This document shows positions 30,701 through 38,419 of a stretch of 64,000 bases of DNA, piece by piece. A program made the translations under genes and the position numbers. The stretch is from the NCBI GenBank assembly GCA_022760475.1, contig JALEFZ010000076.1, positions 17,952 to 81,951 on the forward strand. Reading direction: 5' to 3'. How positions within the stretch are numbered: the first letter of the stretch is position 1; every line of letters starts with the position of its first letter. The notes beneath the pieces were generated by a model. The model was not told the DNA's origin. It worked only from the letters and a program-made list of their open reading frames with translations, and ran no database searches. This DNA comes from Bacteroidia bacterium. Its GTDB lineage: Bacteria; Bacteroidota; Bacteroidia; J057.

Positions 30701-31898
30701 TGGGAAAAACATCCTAAGGGTCTTTTTTGATCAGGGTGAATTCAACCTGGGAAAAATGACATTTACCTATACTGCTCCCTTGAATTATGACCAACCCATA
30801 GCAAATGCCGGAGGGAATAAGCTTGTTGTTCTTCCACAAACCAGCACCAGCTTGGATGGGAGCAATAGTTCTGACCCTGGCGGAGCAAACCTGTCTTATT
30901 CATGGAAACAAATCTACGGGCCAAGCCTATTGACTATATCAAATGATCAAACTGCTACACCGTCAATTTCTCCCTTGGAGGAGGGAGTTTACCTCATGGA
31001 ATTGACTGTGAGCAATGGACAATACACAGATAAAGATGAGGTGTATGTAATTTCCAGTCCAAACAACAATGTCCCTCCCAAAGTATCGATCTATTCGCCA
31101 TTTGACGAATCTGAATTCATCGAAGGGGATGAAGTGAGCATTTCAGCAACTGCCTCAGACCTCATAGGTTTTGTGCAAAAGGTTGACTTTTATACTGATA
31201 ATCAATTGATTGGAACTTCTACACAGGCACCTTACCAAATCAATTGGACTCCGGCACCTGGAGATTACAGCATTACAGCCACAGCCGTAGACGATGGGGG
31301 AAGTCAGACCCAATCCAAACCCATTAGCATCAAGGTCTCCGATGCTCCACCATGTAAAGGAACATCCTACAATGGGGACTTTGACTATGAATTCTCAGAT
31401 GATGACAACAACCCTACCTTGACCTTCATTCCTTCCCAAAATGGAGTTGGAACCCCAACCTGTATCCTTTATTACGGAACCAATGCCAATAACTTACCAG
31501 GTTATGGGGTACAGCCTAATGTACCTTTCCGATTGAATGCCAGTAAGGGAGAAACCATTTACTTCTACTACACCTATTCCTTCCCTGGAGCTGTAGAAAA
31601 AAATAACGCTGCCAATAAGGACGTCTACCAAATTGGTAGCTGCTTGTTGCCAACCTCAATTGAAGCGAAAGGATTGGAATTGAAATATTACCCCAATCCC
31701 ATCAGCAATGTGCTGAATTTAGAGTTGCCAAATGGCCAAAACGAAATTGAAGTCTTCAGTACATCTGGAAAATTGATGGATAAGTTCAAGGCTACGGGTG
31801 GATTAAGCACACACAACATGCATTCTTACCCCAAAGGATTGTATATTTTTAGGGTGAAGAATGGAAGTAAAATGAAGATGTTTAAGGTGGTCAAATAA
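27783..31898 (+). CDS. GH81 endo-beta-1,3-glucanase with CBM6, PKD, Ig and T9SS domains
   Basis: 1,371 residues. Signal peptide (about 1-26), then a GH81 catalytic region (about 30-735) with the family start PTNDWWSAKI, the conserved INDHHFHWGYFIHAA (Asp about 442) and GNDQESTSESMQ (about 515-527) carrying the acidic residues expected of this inverting family. Accessory parts: Ig-like (about 755-835), CBM6-like (about 842-998, GDFRTEEKVDA ... WLEYSIDV), PKD (about 1003-1095), a second Ig-like module (about 1098-1186), a ~95-residue module starting CKGTSYNGDFDYEF that resembles CBM56-type beta-1,3-glucan binding, and a T9SS type A domain (about 1300-1371). Predicted to cut laminarin or fungal/algal beta-1,3-glucan outside the cell. 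No SusC/SusD pair is nearby. Confidence 0.9.
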   Translation: MKLRKLLYIALCCTLSMGFNPTHSLGQFVPIGDGSYTTNFPGTDAAGRNSFPSGSPLLTGAAANKPAPTNDWWSAKIKNGHVDNLFNYPFTMKTVNSGLVVTYIPWGVIDNIEPVVVGVEGLNAPQALVSDFSDWTVSMDWSNGSHQFEATSGIGMPFLYFKKNTNDLAKITVNQGTVSISGEMLIITDARNGADFAVYGPVGSVWNQNGNTYTSSLNGNNYWSLAFIPLTASNVTAVANEYKKYAYVFPTNTKTVWDYDETSSVLRTDFMVETEVLEGNDSSILMGLLPHQWAHLASNSPSPDKYSYQTVRGELKCLEGNTFSTENRFYGILPTLPFLDFYNPGFSPGQLNSKVQALKNDQLDTWTDSYNEGQLMNRLIQTARIADLMGDTLVRDQLKNTVKTRLEDWLSASPGEVAFLFYYNSNWSAMLGYPAGHGQDGNINDHHFHWGYFIHAASFVEQYEPGWASQWGDMIDLLVRDAASPNRDDTHFPFLRNFSPYAGHCWANGFASFPQGNDQESTSESMQFNSSLIHWGSVTGNDSIRDLGIYLYTTEQTAIEEYWLDVSERNFGPNQIYSLVSRVWGNSYDNGTFWTNDLAASYGIELYPIHGGSLYLGQDTAYVRKLWNEIETNTGILNNEVNPNLWHDIYWEYLAFIDPAKAISLYDSYPDRQLKFGVSDAQTYHWLHSMKVLGRVDISVTSDHPLAAVFQQNGEKIYVAQNYGMSPMTVNFSDGFSLNVPPQKLATSKDINLTGNLSSVFDQAYAGGSITLTATVKGGTATKIEFVDGETVLGQTTQAPYEFKASNLSVGRHYFYARIYDGTDFSITNLVEVTVGEQLPFLGDPIAIPGTFDAGHYDFYEGGIGQDIAYNDLSNGNAGDFRTEEKVDASLNGSEGATVGFISPAEWLEYSIDVAQAGLHELSFRYASGNTNGGGPFHLEMDGEQIGPNITVSGTGSWSTWGTKTVSNVPLKSGKNILRVFFDQGEFNLGKMTFTYTAPLNYDQPIANAGGNKLVVLPQTSTSLDGSNSSDPGGANLSYSWKQIYGPSLLTISNDQTATPSISPLEEGVYLMELTVSNGQYTDKDEVYVISSPNNNVPPKVSIYSPFDESEFIEGDEVSISATASDLIGFVQKVDFYTDNQLIGTSTQAPYQINWTPAPGDYSITATAVDDGGSQTQSKPISIKVSDAPPCKGTSYNGDFDYEFSDDDNNPTLTFIPSQNGVGTPTCILYYGTNANNLPGYGVQPNVPFRLNASKGETIYFYYTYSFPGAVEKNNAANKDVYQIGSCLLPTSIEAKGLELKYYPNPISNVLNLELPNGQNEIEVFSTSGKLMDKFKATGGLSTHNMHSYPKGLYIFRVKNGSKMKMFKVVK

Positions 31899-31921
31899 TG
31901 TCTTGACTTCTTTTAAAATTT

Positions 31922-31954
31922 CAGGCGTTCGATGATTTCGAACGCCTGTTTTTT
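31922..31954 (+). terminator. Intrinsic terminator after GH81 gene
   Basis: Perfect 11-bp stem caggcgttcga / tcgaacgcctg, 5-base loop, then six T. Confidence 0.92.
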
Positions 31955-31993
31955 ATATGTAGGACAAATGACAACTTGGGTTAGCTATAGAAA

Positions 31994-32932
31994 TCAGGCT
32001 TCATCCGCTGCTGGACTTTTTTTCTTCGGTGGGCCAGGAAAAAACATATTTACCCTCTCGGTATAAGCCCTATAGTCAGGTCTTTTTTGTAAGGAATAAA
32101 ATTCAGAAGGCTTCGCTCCGGAATAATGGACGAGGGTGGTGTACATAAGCCTGGATACAAACAATAAACCTATCCCCAGTAAAATCCAGATGACTATGTG
32201 TTCTTGCCCTTGCAATGAAAACCAAGAGGGGACAGCAGCAATGACCAAGGCAGTCCATACCATCCATTCAGCGAAGTAGTTTGGATGCCGGGAGTAAGCC
32301 CAAAGCCCTACACTACAGACTTGTTTTCGAAGGCCTTTGGCTTTCATCTCTCGAAGAAATTTCAATTTTTGATGATCGGCGATACTTTCCATCAGGAAGG
32401 CTCCCAGCCAAATAATCAGCCCTATTATCTCAAGTATGTGAATTTCTGAAGCAGGATTATGGCTAATGATAAATGCAGGAATAGCTAAAAATGAAGCATT
32501 CGCCAGCCCTTGGATCAATACCTCAATTTGCATGGTCAAAGGTAAATTGGTCTTTCCTTGCTTCTCCCACCTTCTCCTTTGGTATTGATATCTAGGTAAC
32601 TCCTTATCTAAATGCCCTTTTCTCCACAATTGCAAAGCCCCAATTCCCATTCGCAGCCCCATAAATAAATAAGCTCCACTCACCAGGTATAGCCGTATGG
32701 AGTTGCCCTCTCCCATAAATAGGATAACCACTCCTATGCAAAAAAGTCCCCAAGGCCATCCAATGTCTACATAAGACATCCTTCCAGTTTTCCAGGTTGG
32801 CCAACAGACCACAAGGGCAAATAGAAGCAATTGTACAAGGCCATTGATCAAGGATATTTCTCGAAATGAGTTGGTAATGAGCAGAATTGCCCAGCTAAAT
32901 AGAAAGGGAATTAAGGGTCTAAGGTATTTCAT
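31994..32932 (-). CDS. DUF1295 / steroid 5-alpha-reductase-like membrane protein
   Basis: 312 residues with roughly seven hydrophobic segments. The C-terminal half has the signature GLWAYSRHPNYFAEWMVW, shared by the DUF1295 family and isoprenylcysteine methyltransferase/sterol reductase-like folds, where it contributes to NADPH or SAM binding. An RxMYTTLVHYSGAKPSEFYS segment follows. The enzyme is likely an inner-membrane reductase of an unknown lipid. It stands alone on the minus strand. Confidence 0.82.
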   Translation of the reverse strand: MKYLRPLIPFLFSWAILLITNSFREISLINGLVQLLLFALVVCWPTWKTGRMSYVDIGWPWGLFCIGVVILFMGEGNSIRLYLVSGAYLFMGLRMGIGALQLWRKGHLDKELPRYQYQRRRWEKQGKTNLPLTMQIEVLIQGLANASFLAIPAFIISHNPASEIHILEIIGLIIWLGAFLMESIADHQKLKFLREMKAKGLRKQVCSVGLWAYSRHPNYFAEWMVWTALVIAAVPSWFSLQGQEHIVIWILLGIGLLFVSRLMYTTLVHYSGAKPSEFYSLQKRPDYRAYTERVNMFFPGPPKKKSPAADEA

Positions 32933-33293
32933 TTGCAGGGCTTAATGGAGTAGCGTGATTTCTATTAGCCAAACTCTGGTTCAGCCCATAAAAAATAAAA
33001 AAAGTTTTTCAGAGATGTTTATACCATTGAGGCAGTCTCGTCATATACAGTTGTCGCTTTCCTTAGAGGAATTCGACAGTAAATCATTGATGATTCAGCC
33101 TGGATAAGGGAAAGAAATTGAATTAGTATCCTTTACCAAAATGAACACAAAATTCAAATTAATGATTCATCGGAATTTTTATGTGGAAATATGTAACTAA
33201 ATTTTTGAAACCTAGTATTGTTAGATCCCTAGCAGTCAATTGTTTTAAAAGTCAGCTTAAAAATCCACCCATATTCACAACTAAAAATTAATC
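32933..33293. other. Divergent intergenic region, 361 bp
   Basis: AT-rich spacer between the DUF1295 gene and the DUF3592-like gene. No hairpin, repeat, open frame or clear promoter match was seen. Confidence 0.5.
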
Positions 33294-33797
33294 ATGAAAA
33301 ACTTTATCATTAGGATTTTAATTGGAGCTGGTCTTGCTTTTGGCGGTTACTACCTGATTACTGTTTCGGAAGGGCTAGTCAGCAAAGATGAGTTTACAGA
33401 GGTAGAAAACATGTGTAACAATGGAGTTCAAACTACAGGCATAGTTCGGGACTCCGTATTGGAAACACAGATGACCATTGCCGGAGCTGAGATATCAAGT
33501 TTTGAACTAAAATTTGACTTCATGGTAGAAGGTAAATCTTATGTAGCCAAGAAAACGGTCAACGACCTTGACTCTCAAATGCTTCCAGTAACTGCCGTTT
33601 GGTACGACAAGACCAACCCCACATCCAATTCTACAGAAGATCCATGCGAGAAATTGGAAAACTTCAAAAGCGAAAAAAAGGTTGGGAACGAAAATCTCTT
33701 CTTTTTTGGTGGATTGATCCTTGGATTGTTGGGGCTAGGAATTGCCTGGGGTAGCTTTAAAGAAATGATTGCCAGCCTTTTTAGGCGGAAGAAGTGA
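33294..33797 (+). CDS. DUF3592-like small membrane protein
   Basis: 167 residues. A membrane segment at each end (about 5-25 and 133-158) flanks an extracytoplasmic beta-rich stretch with GIVRDS ... ELKFDFMVEGKSYVAKKTV ... PVTAVWYDKTNPTSNS, the layout of DUF3592 proteins. Function unknown. An intrinsic terminator follows, so it is probably monocistronic. Confidence 0.7.
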   Translation: MKNFIIRILIGAGLAFGGYYLITVSEGLVSKDEFTEVENMCNNGVQTTGIVRDSVLETQMTIAGAEISSFELKFDFMVEGKSYVAKKTVNDLDSQMLPVTAVWYDKTNPTSNSTEDPCEKLENFKSEKKVGNENLFFFGGLILGLLGLGIAWGSFKEMIASLFRRKK

Positions 33798-33827
33798 GGT
33801 TGAATTACCTTTATAGTAAAACTCATG

Positions 33828-33860
33828 AAACCCTTTAGGATTATTCTTAAAGGGTTTTTA
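33828..33860 (+). terminator. Intrinsic terminator after DUF3592-like gene
   Basis: Perfect 10-bp stem aaacccttta / taaagggttt with a 10-base loop, ending in T's. Confidence 0.85.
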
Positions 33861-34083
33861 TCATTATGATTCATATCCAACAATGATTGTTGGTCTGGGT
33901 TTTGGGCAATCCTAAGTTAACGTTTCCAGAAGATCATCTTATATATCGGTATTCAAGATTCTTCACTATTGCTCTGAACGACCTTTTACCCTATCACCAA
34001 CACCCACCTCAATCAAATCCTCCTCAGCCTCATCAAAAAAGCCAAATCGATCTAGCCTCCATTACCTAGAGCTGGATAGCAAG

Positions 34084-34542
34084 CTACAATCCTCTACCAA
34101 AACCGAAACCCAGGCCACCTGTGCCAAGGTCGATAATCCAATAATTAGCGCCTTGGGGCTTTTGAAAACGATAGCCGAGCTGGATCAGAGGAACAATAGG
34201 TGCGTCAGGTATATTGGAGACGGTCAACCCTAAGCGGGTTTCAAAGTGATGATTTCCAGCCCCGGTCCAGAAATTGTGATAAATCTGCCCCCCCCAAACA
34301 GGACCGATGGAGCCAAGCGGATTCCCTGCACCAAAGGCTCCTATCCCGAAGCCATGGTGCCGCCTTCCTTCTTTTTTATGGCTATAGCTTTCAAAGCTGG
34401 CTGATATCAGTGGCAAGAGCACGACGTTGGAACCTACATGAAGGTTGACGCTTGATTTTGGCCATTCAGGCCTCGAACTATCGTTTTGTGCTTGGGCCAC
34501 ACCAACCGTAAAGAACAAGACTGAAAGCAAGAAATATTTCAT
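34084..34542 (-). CDS. Small outer-membrane beta-barrel-like protein
   Basis: 152 residues from the ATG at 34542, chosen because MKYFLLSVLFFTVGVAQAQ is a good signal peptide; an upstream ATG at 34596 would add 18 residues without signal character. The mature part alternates Gly/aromatic strands (VNLHVGSNVVLLPLISASFES, GSIGPVWGGQIYHNFWTGAG, PLIQLGYRF) and ends in a Gly-rich tail GTGGLGFGFGRGL. Resembles small 8-stranded barrels; family not identified. Confidence 0.65.
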   Translation of the reverse strand: MKYFLLSVLFFTVGVAQAQNDSSRPEWPKSSVNLHVGSNVVLLPLISASFESYSHKKEGRRHHGFGIGAFGAGNPLGSIGPVWGGQIYHNFWTGAGNHHFETRLGLTVSNIPDAPIVPLIQLGYRFQKPQGANYWIIDLGTGGLGFGFGRGL

Positions 34543-34849
34543 GTGAGTAGGTGGTTGTTGAATGAGGGTATCAGTCAGGCACATACTACTTGACAAAACG
34601 GATATTTAAACAGGATGAACCGAATGTTACAGGATTAAAAGAACTGCATATGCCTGAAAAATCTTTAAATATTCAAGCAGGGTTTAGCCAATGGAATAAC
34701 TACACAATGAATATACGACGAAAAGCGAACAAAATATCTTTATAGCATTGATGATTAAGGCTATAACCTAATAAGCTGATAAATAAAAAACTATGCTCTA
34801 CAAAAAAAGCGAAAGCTGGCTCCTTTAGTGTACCCCAAAAAAGAGAAAA

Positions 34850-34882
34850 CCCGTAAATAGCTAAAATAAAGCTAAATACGGG
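34850..34882. repeat. Inverted repeat beside the left att-like copy
   Basis: cccgta-aa-tagct and agcta-aa-tacggg form 6 + 5 bp arms separated by a symmetric AA/AA internal loop, around a 7-base centre. It ends five bases before the 19-bp direct repeat. It could be a recombinase or regulator site, or a displaced terminator. Confidence 0.55.
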
Positions 34883-34886
34883 ATAA

Positions 34887-34905
34887 CTAAGTACCCGAGG
34901 CCGGA
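34887..34905. repeat. Left att-like direct repeat (copy of tRNA-Leu 3' end)
   Basis: The 19-base sequence ctaagtacccgaggccgga is identical to 35897-35915. It corresponds to the last 14 nt of tRNA-Leu(TAA) plus 5 nt of its 3' flank. Identity stops sharply on both sides, as expected for an integration duplication. Confidence 0.75.
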
Positions 34906-35038
34906 AATTGTCCAGCGTATTTTGTACTAAAACTTTTATCTATTTGGATACCAGAGGGTTAAATTGCAGATTTTAGCAGTAAAATGGGATCCTAATATTT
35001 TTATACGTGTCTGAAGCTCGTCTGAACATTCTATAATT

Positions 35039-35788
35039 TCACTCAATAAAATCTTCAAGGTCAATAAAAGGTTGTCCTGCCCATGAATGAGTCATTTCTT
35101 TAAATAGTACATCTTTATGTTCATTTAAGGTTGACTTACGAATGTTGACTATACAAAAATCTTCTTCACCCTCATGATTAGTCTTAATCAGATTAAGGTG
35201 GTCAACATTAGAGTCATTAGTAAAGAGGGTCCCTTCTAATGCATCCATCAAAGCCTTTGACATATTATCTAAATCTTTGTCTTTATTACTTTTCCCTAAG
35301 ACAAAAAATAGAAGAACACATAATTTAGAATCTAGTGGCTCATTAATTCCCATCCTCTTTAAATAGTCCGAAATAGCATTTTCAAATGCTTCTCTTTTTA
35401 CTTTTCCAGCTGCCTGTTTCGAAATTGCACTTATTCTAATAGGCAAAGTTGATACTATGCCCTCATCAGGTTTACATATCGGGCAATGGAATTGTCCTAG
35501 AACCATTAATTTTTGGCTCAGTGATGGAGAAAAAAATGGAACAGAAACACATTCCTTCTTTGTGAAAATTCTAGATAAAACAGGGAAATGTTCACCAAAA
35601 CTTACTTTGTTTATCCATCTTACCACTTCAACTTGTTCTTCGCTACTTAATTCATCTTCTAGAGAGAAATCTTTTGAATTATGCTTATTGAATTCAGTTA
35701 ACACTAAGGACTTTATGATATCAAAATCAGGTGTGTCAGACCTAAGCTGTTTTCTAAGATTATTTGCAAAATCCTTTGTTTCCTCCAA
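35039..35788 (-). CDS. RusA-like Holliday junction resolvase domain protein
   Basis: 249 residues starting at a TTG (35788); the frame has no upstream ATG before a stop at 35804-35806. The C-terminal half carries the RusA signature: KDKDLDNMSKALMDALEG (Asp172, Asp174, Asn175) followed by a second acidic site NDSNVDHL (Asp192), matching the metal-binding aspartates of RusA resolvases. The N-terminal ~105 residues are extra relative to the ~120-residue RusA and include HCPICKP, half of a possible zinc site. It is more AT-rich than neighbouring genes and is the only gene between two copies of the tRNA-Leu 3' end, so horizontal acquisition is likely. RusA proteins are typical of prophages and mobile elements. 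Confidence 0.72.
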   Translation of the reverse strand: MEETKDFANNLRKQLRSDTPDFDIIKSLVLTEFNKHNSKDFSLEDELSSEEQVEVVRWINKVSFGEHFPVLSRIFTKKECVSVPFFSPSLSQKLMVLGQFHCPICKPDEGIVSTLPIRISAISKQAAGKVKREAFENAISDYLKRMGINEPLDSKLCVLLFFVLGKSNKDKDLDNMSKALMDALEGTLFTNDSNVDHLNLIKTNHEGEEDFCIVNIRKSTLNEHKDVLFKEMTHSWAGQPFIDLEDFIE

Positions 35789-35862
35789 TTTATTATAGTT
35801 TATTCATAAAATGCCAACAAAAATAGCACTGACTAACTATTGTCTCAAAATAACCAAGAATC

Positions 35863-35885
35863 GGCCCTCAGAGTATCTGAGGACC
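35863..35885. repeat. Inverted repeat beside the right att-like copy
   Basis: cctcaga-gta-tctgagg is a perfect 7-bp hairpin, extended by gg/cc pairs outside a C-A mismatch. It lies inside the insert, 11 bases from the right 19-bp repeat. Confidence 0.55.
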
Positions 35886-35896
35886 AATTTGGTATT

Positions 35897-35915
35897 CTAA
35901 GTACCCGAGGCCGGA
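35897..35915. repeat. Right att-like direct repeat overlapping tRNA-Leu(TAA)
   Basis: Second copy of ctaagtacccgaggccgga; 14 of its 19 bases are the 3' end of the functional tRNA. The distance between the two copies is 1,010 bp. Confidence 0.75.
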
Positions 35916-35987
35916 CTCGAACCGGCACGGACATTTCTGCCCAAAGGATTTTAAGTCCTTCGTGTCTACCAATTTCACCACTCGGGC
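35902..35987 (-). tRNA. tRNA-Leu (anticodon TAA)
   Basis: 86 nt on the minus strand, no encoded CCA. Acceptor GCCCGAG pairs with CTCGGGT, discriminator A; anticodon stem aagga/tcctt with TAA in the loop; class II variable arm; T-arm gccgg-TTCGAGT-ccggc. Its 3' end is the apparent integration site of the RusA-like insert. Reads UUA codons. Confidence 0.95.
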
Positions 35988-36080
35988 GTAGTGCATTTGC
36001 GATAGGTTTGCAAACCTATAAAATTAATGGATATTTTTCCTATTTGAAGACAAATTTCTCTATCAAGGGATCATTTTCTC

Positions 36081-36791
36081 CTATTTGCAGTTCTTGCGGA
36101 TCATTTCATAGGCCTTGGGACTGCCCAATTCACCTGCTCGGCTCCAGTCCAAACAAGCACCGTCCATGTCACCAGCTTGGACCTTTATGTTCGCCCGGGC
36201 GATATATGGTTCGGGATCACCGGGAGTTTTTTTGATGATGTACCCCAAATCCTCAATGGCATATTGGTATTTCTGCAGGTAGACAAAGGCCTGAACACGA
36301 TCTGCGAAGTAAACCAACTTGCGTCTTCGGCTGAGTTTGATACAGTAATTCAAATCCTGAATGGCTCCACGATAGTCTTCCAGTTTCATCTTTGCCTCTG
36401 AACGGGCGTAGTGGTACTTCTCCATTTTGGCGCGACCTTTTATGGCAATGTTGAAGTCCCGAACCGCTTCCCTGTCCAGGTCTAAACCCATTTTCGCCAA
36501 ACCTCTGTTATAATAGGCCTCCGGATTGGCAGGATTGATGTCTAGTGCCAGACTAAAATCTTGCATGGCATCCACAAACTTCTTGAGCCTCAGGCGTGCA
36601 AAGCCACGATTGAAATAGGCGACATCATTTCTAGGATTGAGTTCCAAAACCATTTGAAAATCAATTTCTGCACCTGAATAATCCTTTTGATCCAGTTTTT
36701 GAATGCCACGGTTGAATAATTGCTTCTCTGTCTGTCCATACACATGATGACAGCAGAAAGCAAGAAGCAGAAGAAGCAGTTTTATCCGCAT
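36081..36791 (-). CDS. Secreted/periplasmic TPR protein
   Basis: 236 residues from the ATG at 36791. That start gives a signal peptide (MRIKLLLLLLAFCCHHVYGQ) and lies downstream of a promoter; the longer frame to 36899 would run through that promoter. About five tetratricopeptide repeats follow (AYFNRGFARLRLKKFVDAMQDFSLALDINPANPEAYYNRGLAKMG pattern), ending GDMDGACLDWSRAGELGSPKAYEMIRKNCK, a Sel1/TPR-like cap frequent in Bacteroidota. Role: protein-protein scaffold in the periplasm; partner unknown. It neighbours tRNA-Leu on the same strand. Confidence 0.85.
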   Translation of the reverse strand: MRIKLLLLLLAFCCHHVYGQTEKQLFNRGIQKLDQKDYSGAEIDFQMVLELNPRNDVAYFNRGFARLRLKKFVDAMQDFSLALDINPANPEAYYNRGLAKMGLDLDREAVRDFNIAIKGRAKMEKYHYARSEAKMKLEDYRGAIQDLNYCIKLSRRRKLVYFADRVQAFVYLQKYQYAIEDLGYIIKKTPGDPEPYIARANIKVQAGDMDGACLDWSRAGELGSPKAYEMIRKNCK

Positions 36792-36832
36792 GAATGTTTC
36801 CAACCTTAAAATGTTACGATTCCCAAGCAAAC

Positions 36833-36863
36833 CAAAGGTATAGAAACAATGAGTTTTTTTCAA
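36833..36863 (-). promoter_or_regulatory. Bacteroidota sigma-A promoter of the TPR gene
   Basis: On the minus strand TTG (36861-36863), 20 bases, then TACCTTTG (36833-36840), an exact match to TTG-N19/20-TAnnTTTG. Transcription would start near 36828, leaving a leader of about 37 nt before the ATG at 36791. Confidence 0.75.
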
Positions 36864-37045
36864 TTGAGCATTCAGAGCCTTTATTACATTGCTTATCAAT
36901 CTATTCTACATAGGCAGGCTTTTTCCAGCTTCTTTTAATTACATCAATTGAAAACAAGAATTGTTTTGAGTTAAGTAGCTTTTGAGTTAATTAGCGGCTG
37001 AAAGTTCCTAACGGAGGAACCCTAAGTAAAGACTGGATTTCGTCA

Positions 37046-38266
37046 ATGATTAGCCTATCCCAAAGCGCTCCTAAACTGGACGCCAAGATTCCCCTACCTT
37101 CTTCCAAAAGTGAAAGCAACCGTGCCTTGATCATTCAGGCCTTGAGTCAGGAAGAAATCGTATTGGAAAACCTGGCTGAGGCCAGAGATACCCAAACCAT
37201 GATCAGGCTACTCAATGATTCTGAGGGACATGTCCTGGATGTATTGGATGCAGGCACCACCATGCGCTTTCTTACTGCCTATTTTTCTGCGACAGGAAGG
37301 GATCAGATCCTTACCGGAACCCCCAGAATGTGCCAGAGACCTATCGGAGTACTGGTTGATGCCCTTCGCGAACTGGGTGCCGAGATTGATTACTGGAAAC
37401 AGGAAGGCTTTCCACCCCTTCACATCATCAGCAAAGGAAGCAAAATGCAAGGTGGCAAGATTTCCATGCCTGGAAATATCAGTTCTCAGTTCATTTCTGC
37501 AATTTTAATGATTGCTCCCACCCTAGAAGGTGGTGTCCAGCTAGAGCTCGAAGGCAAAATCACTTCAAAGCCCTACATCGACATGACACGTGCCCTAATG
37601 GCCCGTTTTGGTATCGATAGTAAATGGGACGGCAACAGCATTCATGTCTCAGAAGGGCAATATAAAGGTGGGACCTATGGCATTGAAGGAGATTGGTCTG
37701 CTGCTTCTTACTGGTATAGCATGGTAGCCCAATCCAAAGGAGGCAAATTGGAGATCCATGGTTTAAGAAAGAATTCTATACAAGGAGACAGTTCCATTGT
37801 CGAACTTTCGAAGCATTTCGGTGTGGAGACTACTTATACGGATCAAGGCCTTTCTCTCGTAAAAACCAATCAGGAATTGCCTTCTTCCCTTGAAATTGAC
37901 TTTTCGACCTTCCCTGATCTGGCCCAAACCATTGCTGTAATGGGAGCAGCCCTGGGCGTTGAATTGTCTATGACGGGCCTACACACCCTCAGAATCAAGG
38001 AAACAGATAGAATTGCTGCCCTTGAAAATGAATTGGAGAAAATGGGGGTTGAAACAGAAAGTTCAGAAGATAGCCTGAAGGTGAAGGGAAGGATTCAAAA
38101 ATCTGCCCTTATCAATACCTATGACGACCACAGAATGGCGATGGCTTTCGCCCCACTGGTCATGAGCTTGCCATCCATTAGCATCAAAGAGCCATCTGTA
38201 GTAGACAAGAGTTATCCCTCTTTTTGGAAGCATATGGAACTGACAGGAGTTAAAATTTTAGGTTAG
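37046..38266 (+). CDS. aroA: 3-phosphoshikimate 1-carboxyvinyltransferase (EPSP synthase)
   Basis: 406 residues, slightly shorter than the ~427 of Escherichia coli. Sixth step of the shikimate pathway: joins PEP to shikimate-3-phosphate. Visible motifs are LPSSKSESNRALI (phosphate-binding Lys/Ser), DAGTTMRFL (equivalent of NAGTAMR), RMCQRPIGVLVDALRELGAEI, FPDLAQTIAV (catalytic Asp region), IKETDRIAAL and YDDHRMAMAFAPL. The ATG at 37046 gives the expected N-terminus. No other aro gene is adjacent. Confidence 0.95.
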   Translation: MISLSQSAPKLDAKIPLPSSKSESNRALIIQALSQEEIVLENLAEARDTQTMIRLLNDSEGHVLDVLDAGTTMRFLTAYFSATGRDQILTGTPRMCQRPIGVLVDALRELGAEIDYWKQEGFPPLHIISKGSKMQGGKISMPGNISSQFISAILMIAPTLEGGVQLELEGKITSKPYIDMTRALMARFGIDSKWDGNSIHVSEGQYKGGTYGIEGDWSAASYWYSMVAQSKGGKLEIHGLRKNSIQGDSSIVELSKHFGVETTYTDQGLSLVKTNQELPSSLEIDFSTFPDLAQTIAVMGAALGVELSMTGLHTLRIKETDRIAALENELEKMGVETESSEDSLKVKGRIQKSALINTYDDHRMAMAFAPLVMSLPSISIKEPSVVDKSYPSFWKHMELTGVKILG

Positions 38267-38352
38267 GAAAATCTCCTAATTTGCTTTTGCAAGCATTGGG
38301 CAAGGAAAGTCAAACCTAAATATGTTATGACTAGTTTATGCTAAAATTTACA

Positions 38353-38384
38353 TTTTGTTTTTAAATATTCTTACTCTACATTTG
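38353..38384 (+). promoter_or_regulatory. Consensus sigma-A promoter of rpsU
   Basis: TTTTG ends at 38357, followed by exactly 19 bases and then TACATTTG (38377-38384), a perfect TTG-N19-TAnnTTTG. The predicted start near 38389 gives a leader of about 30 nt. Confidence 0.85.
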
Positions 38385-38401
38385 CAGTCCATTAACAACT
38401 A

Positions 38402-38412
38402 AGAAAGGAGGT
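38402..38412 (+). promoter_or_regulatory. Extended Shine-Dalgarno site of rpsU
   Basis: AGAAAGGAGGT is complementary over 11 bases to the canonical 3' end of 16S rRNA and sits 7 bases before the GTG start. Strong Shine-Dalgarno sites are otherwise absent in this window. It is consistent with the published idea that Bacteroidota rpsU is autoregulated through anti-SD sequestration by bS21. Confidence 0.9.
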
Positions 38413-38419
38413 AATTTAC

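Larger units (their letters stand above)
34543..35038. other. Intergenic region with left boundary of a tRNA-linked insert
   Basis: Contains no convincing gene. It holds an 11-pair inverted repeat (34850-34882) and the 19-bp duplicate of the tRNA-Leu 3' end (34887-34905). Bases 34906-35038 belong to the insert and are AT-rich. Confidence 0.7.

Noticed and set aside
33887..34069. 60-codon open frame between converging genes
   Set aside because: Composition is unlike a protein (His/Pro/Gln run at the end), no recognisable motif, no promoter.
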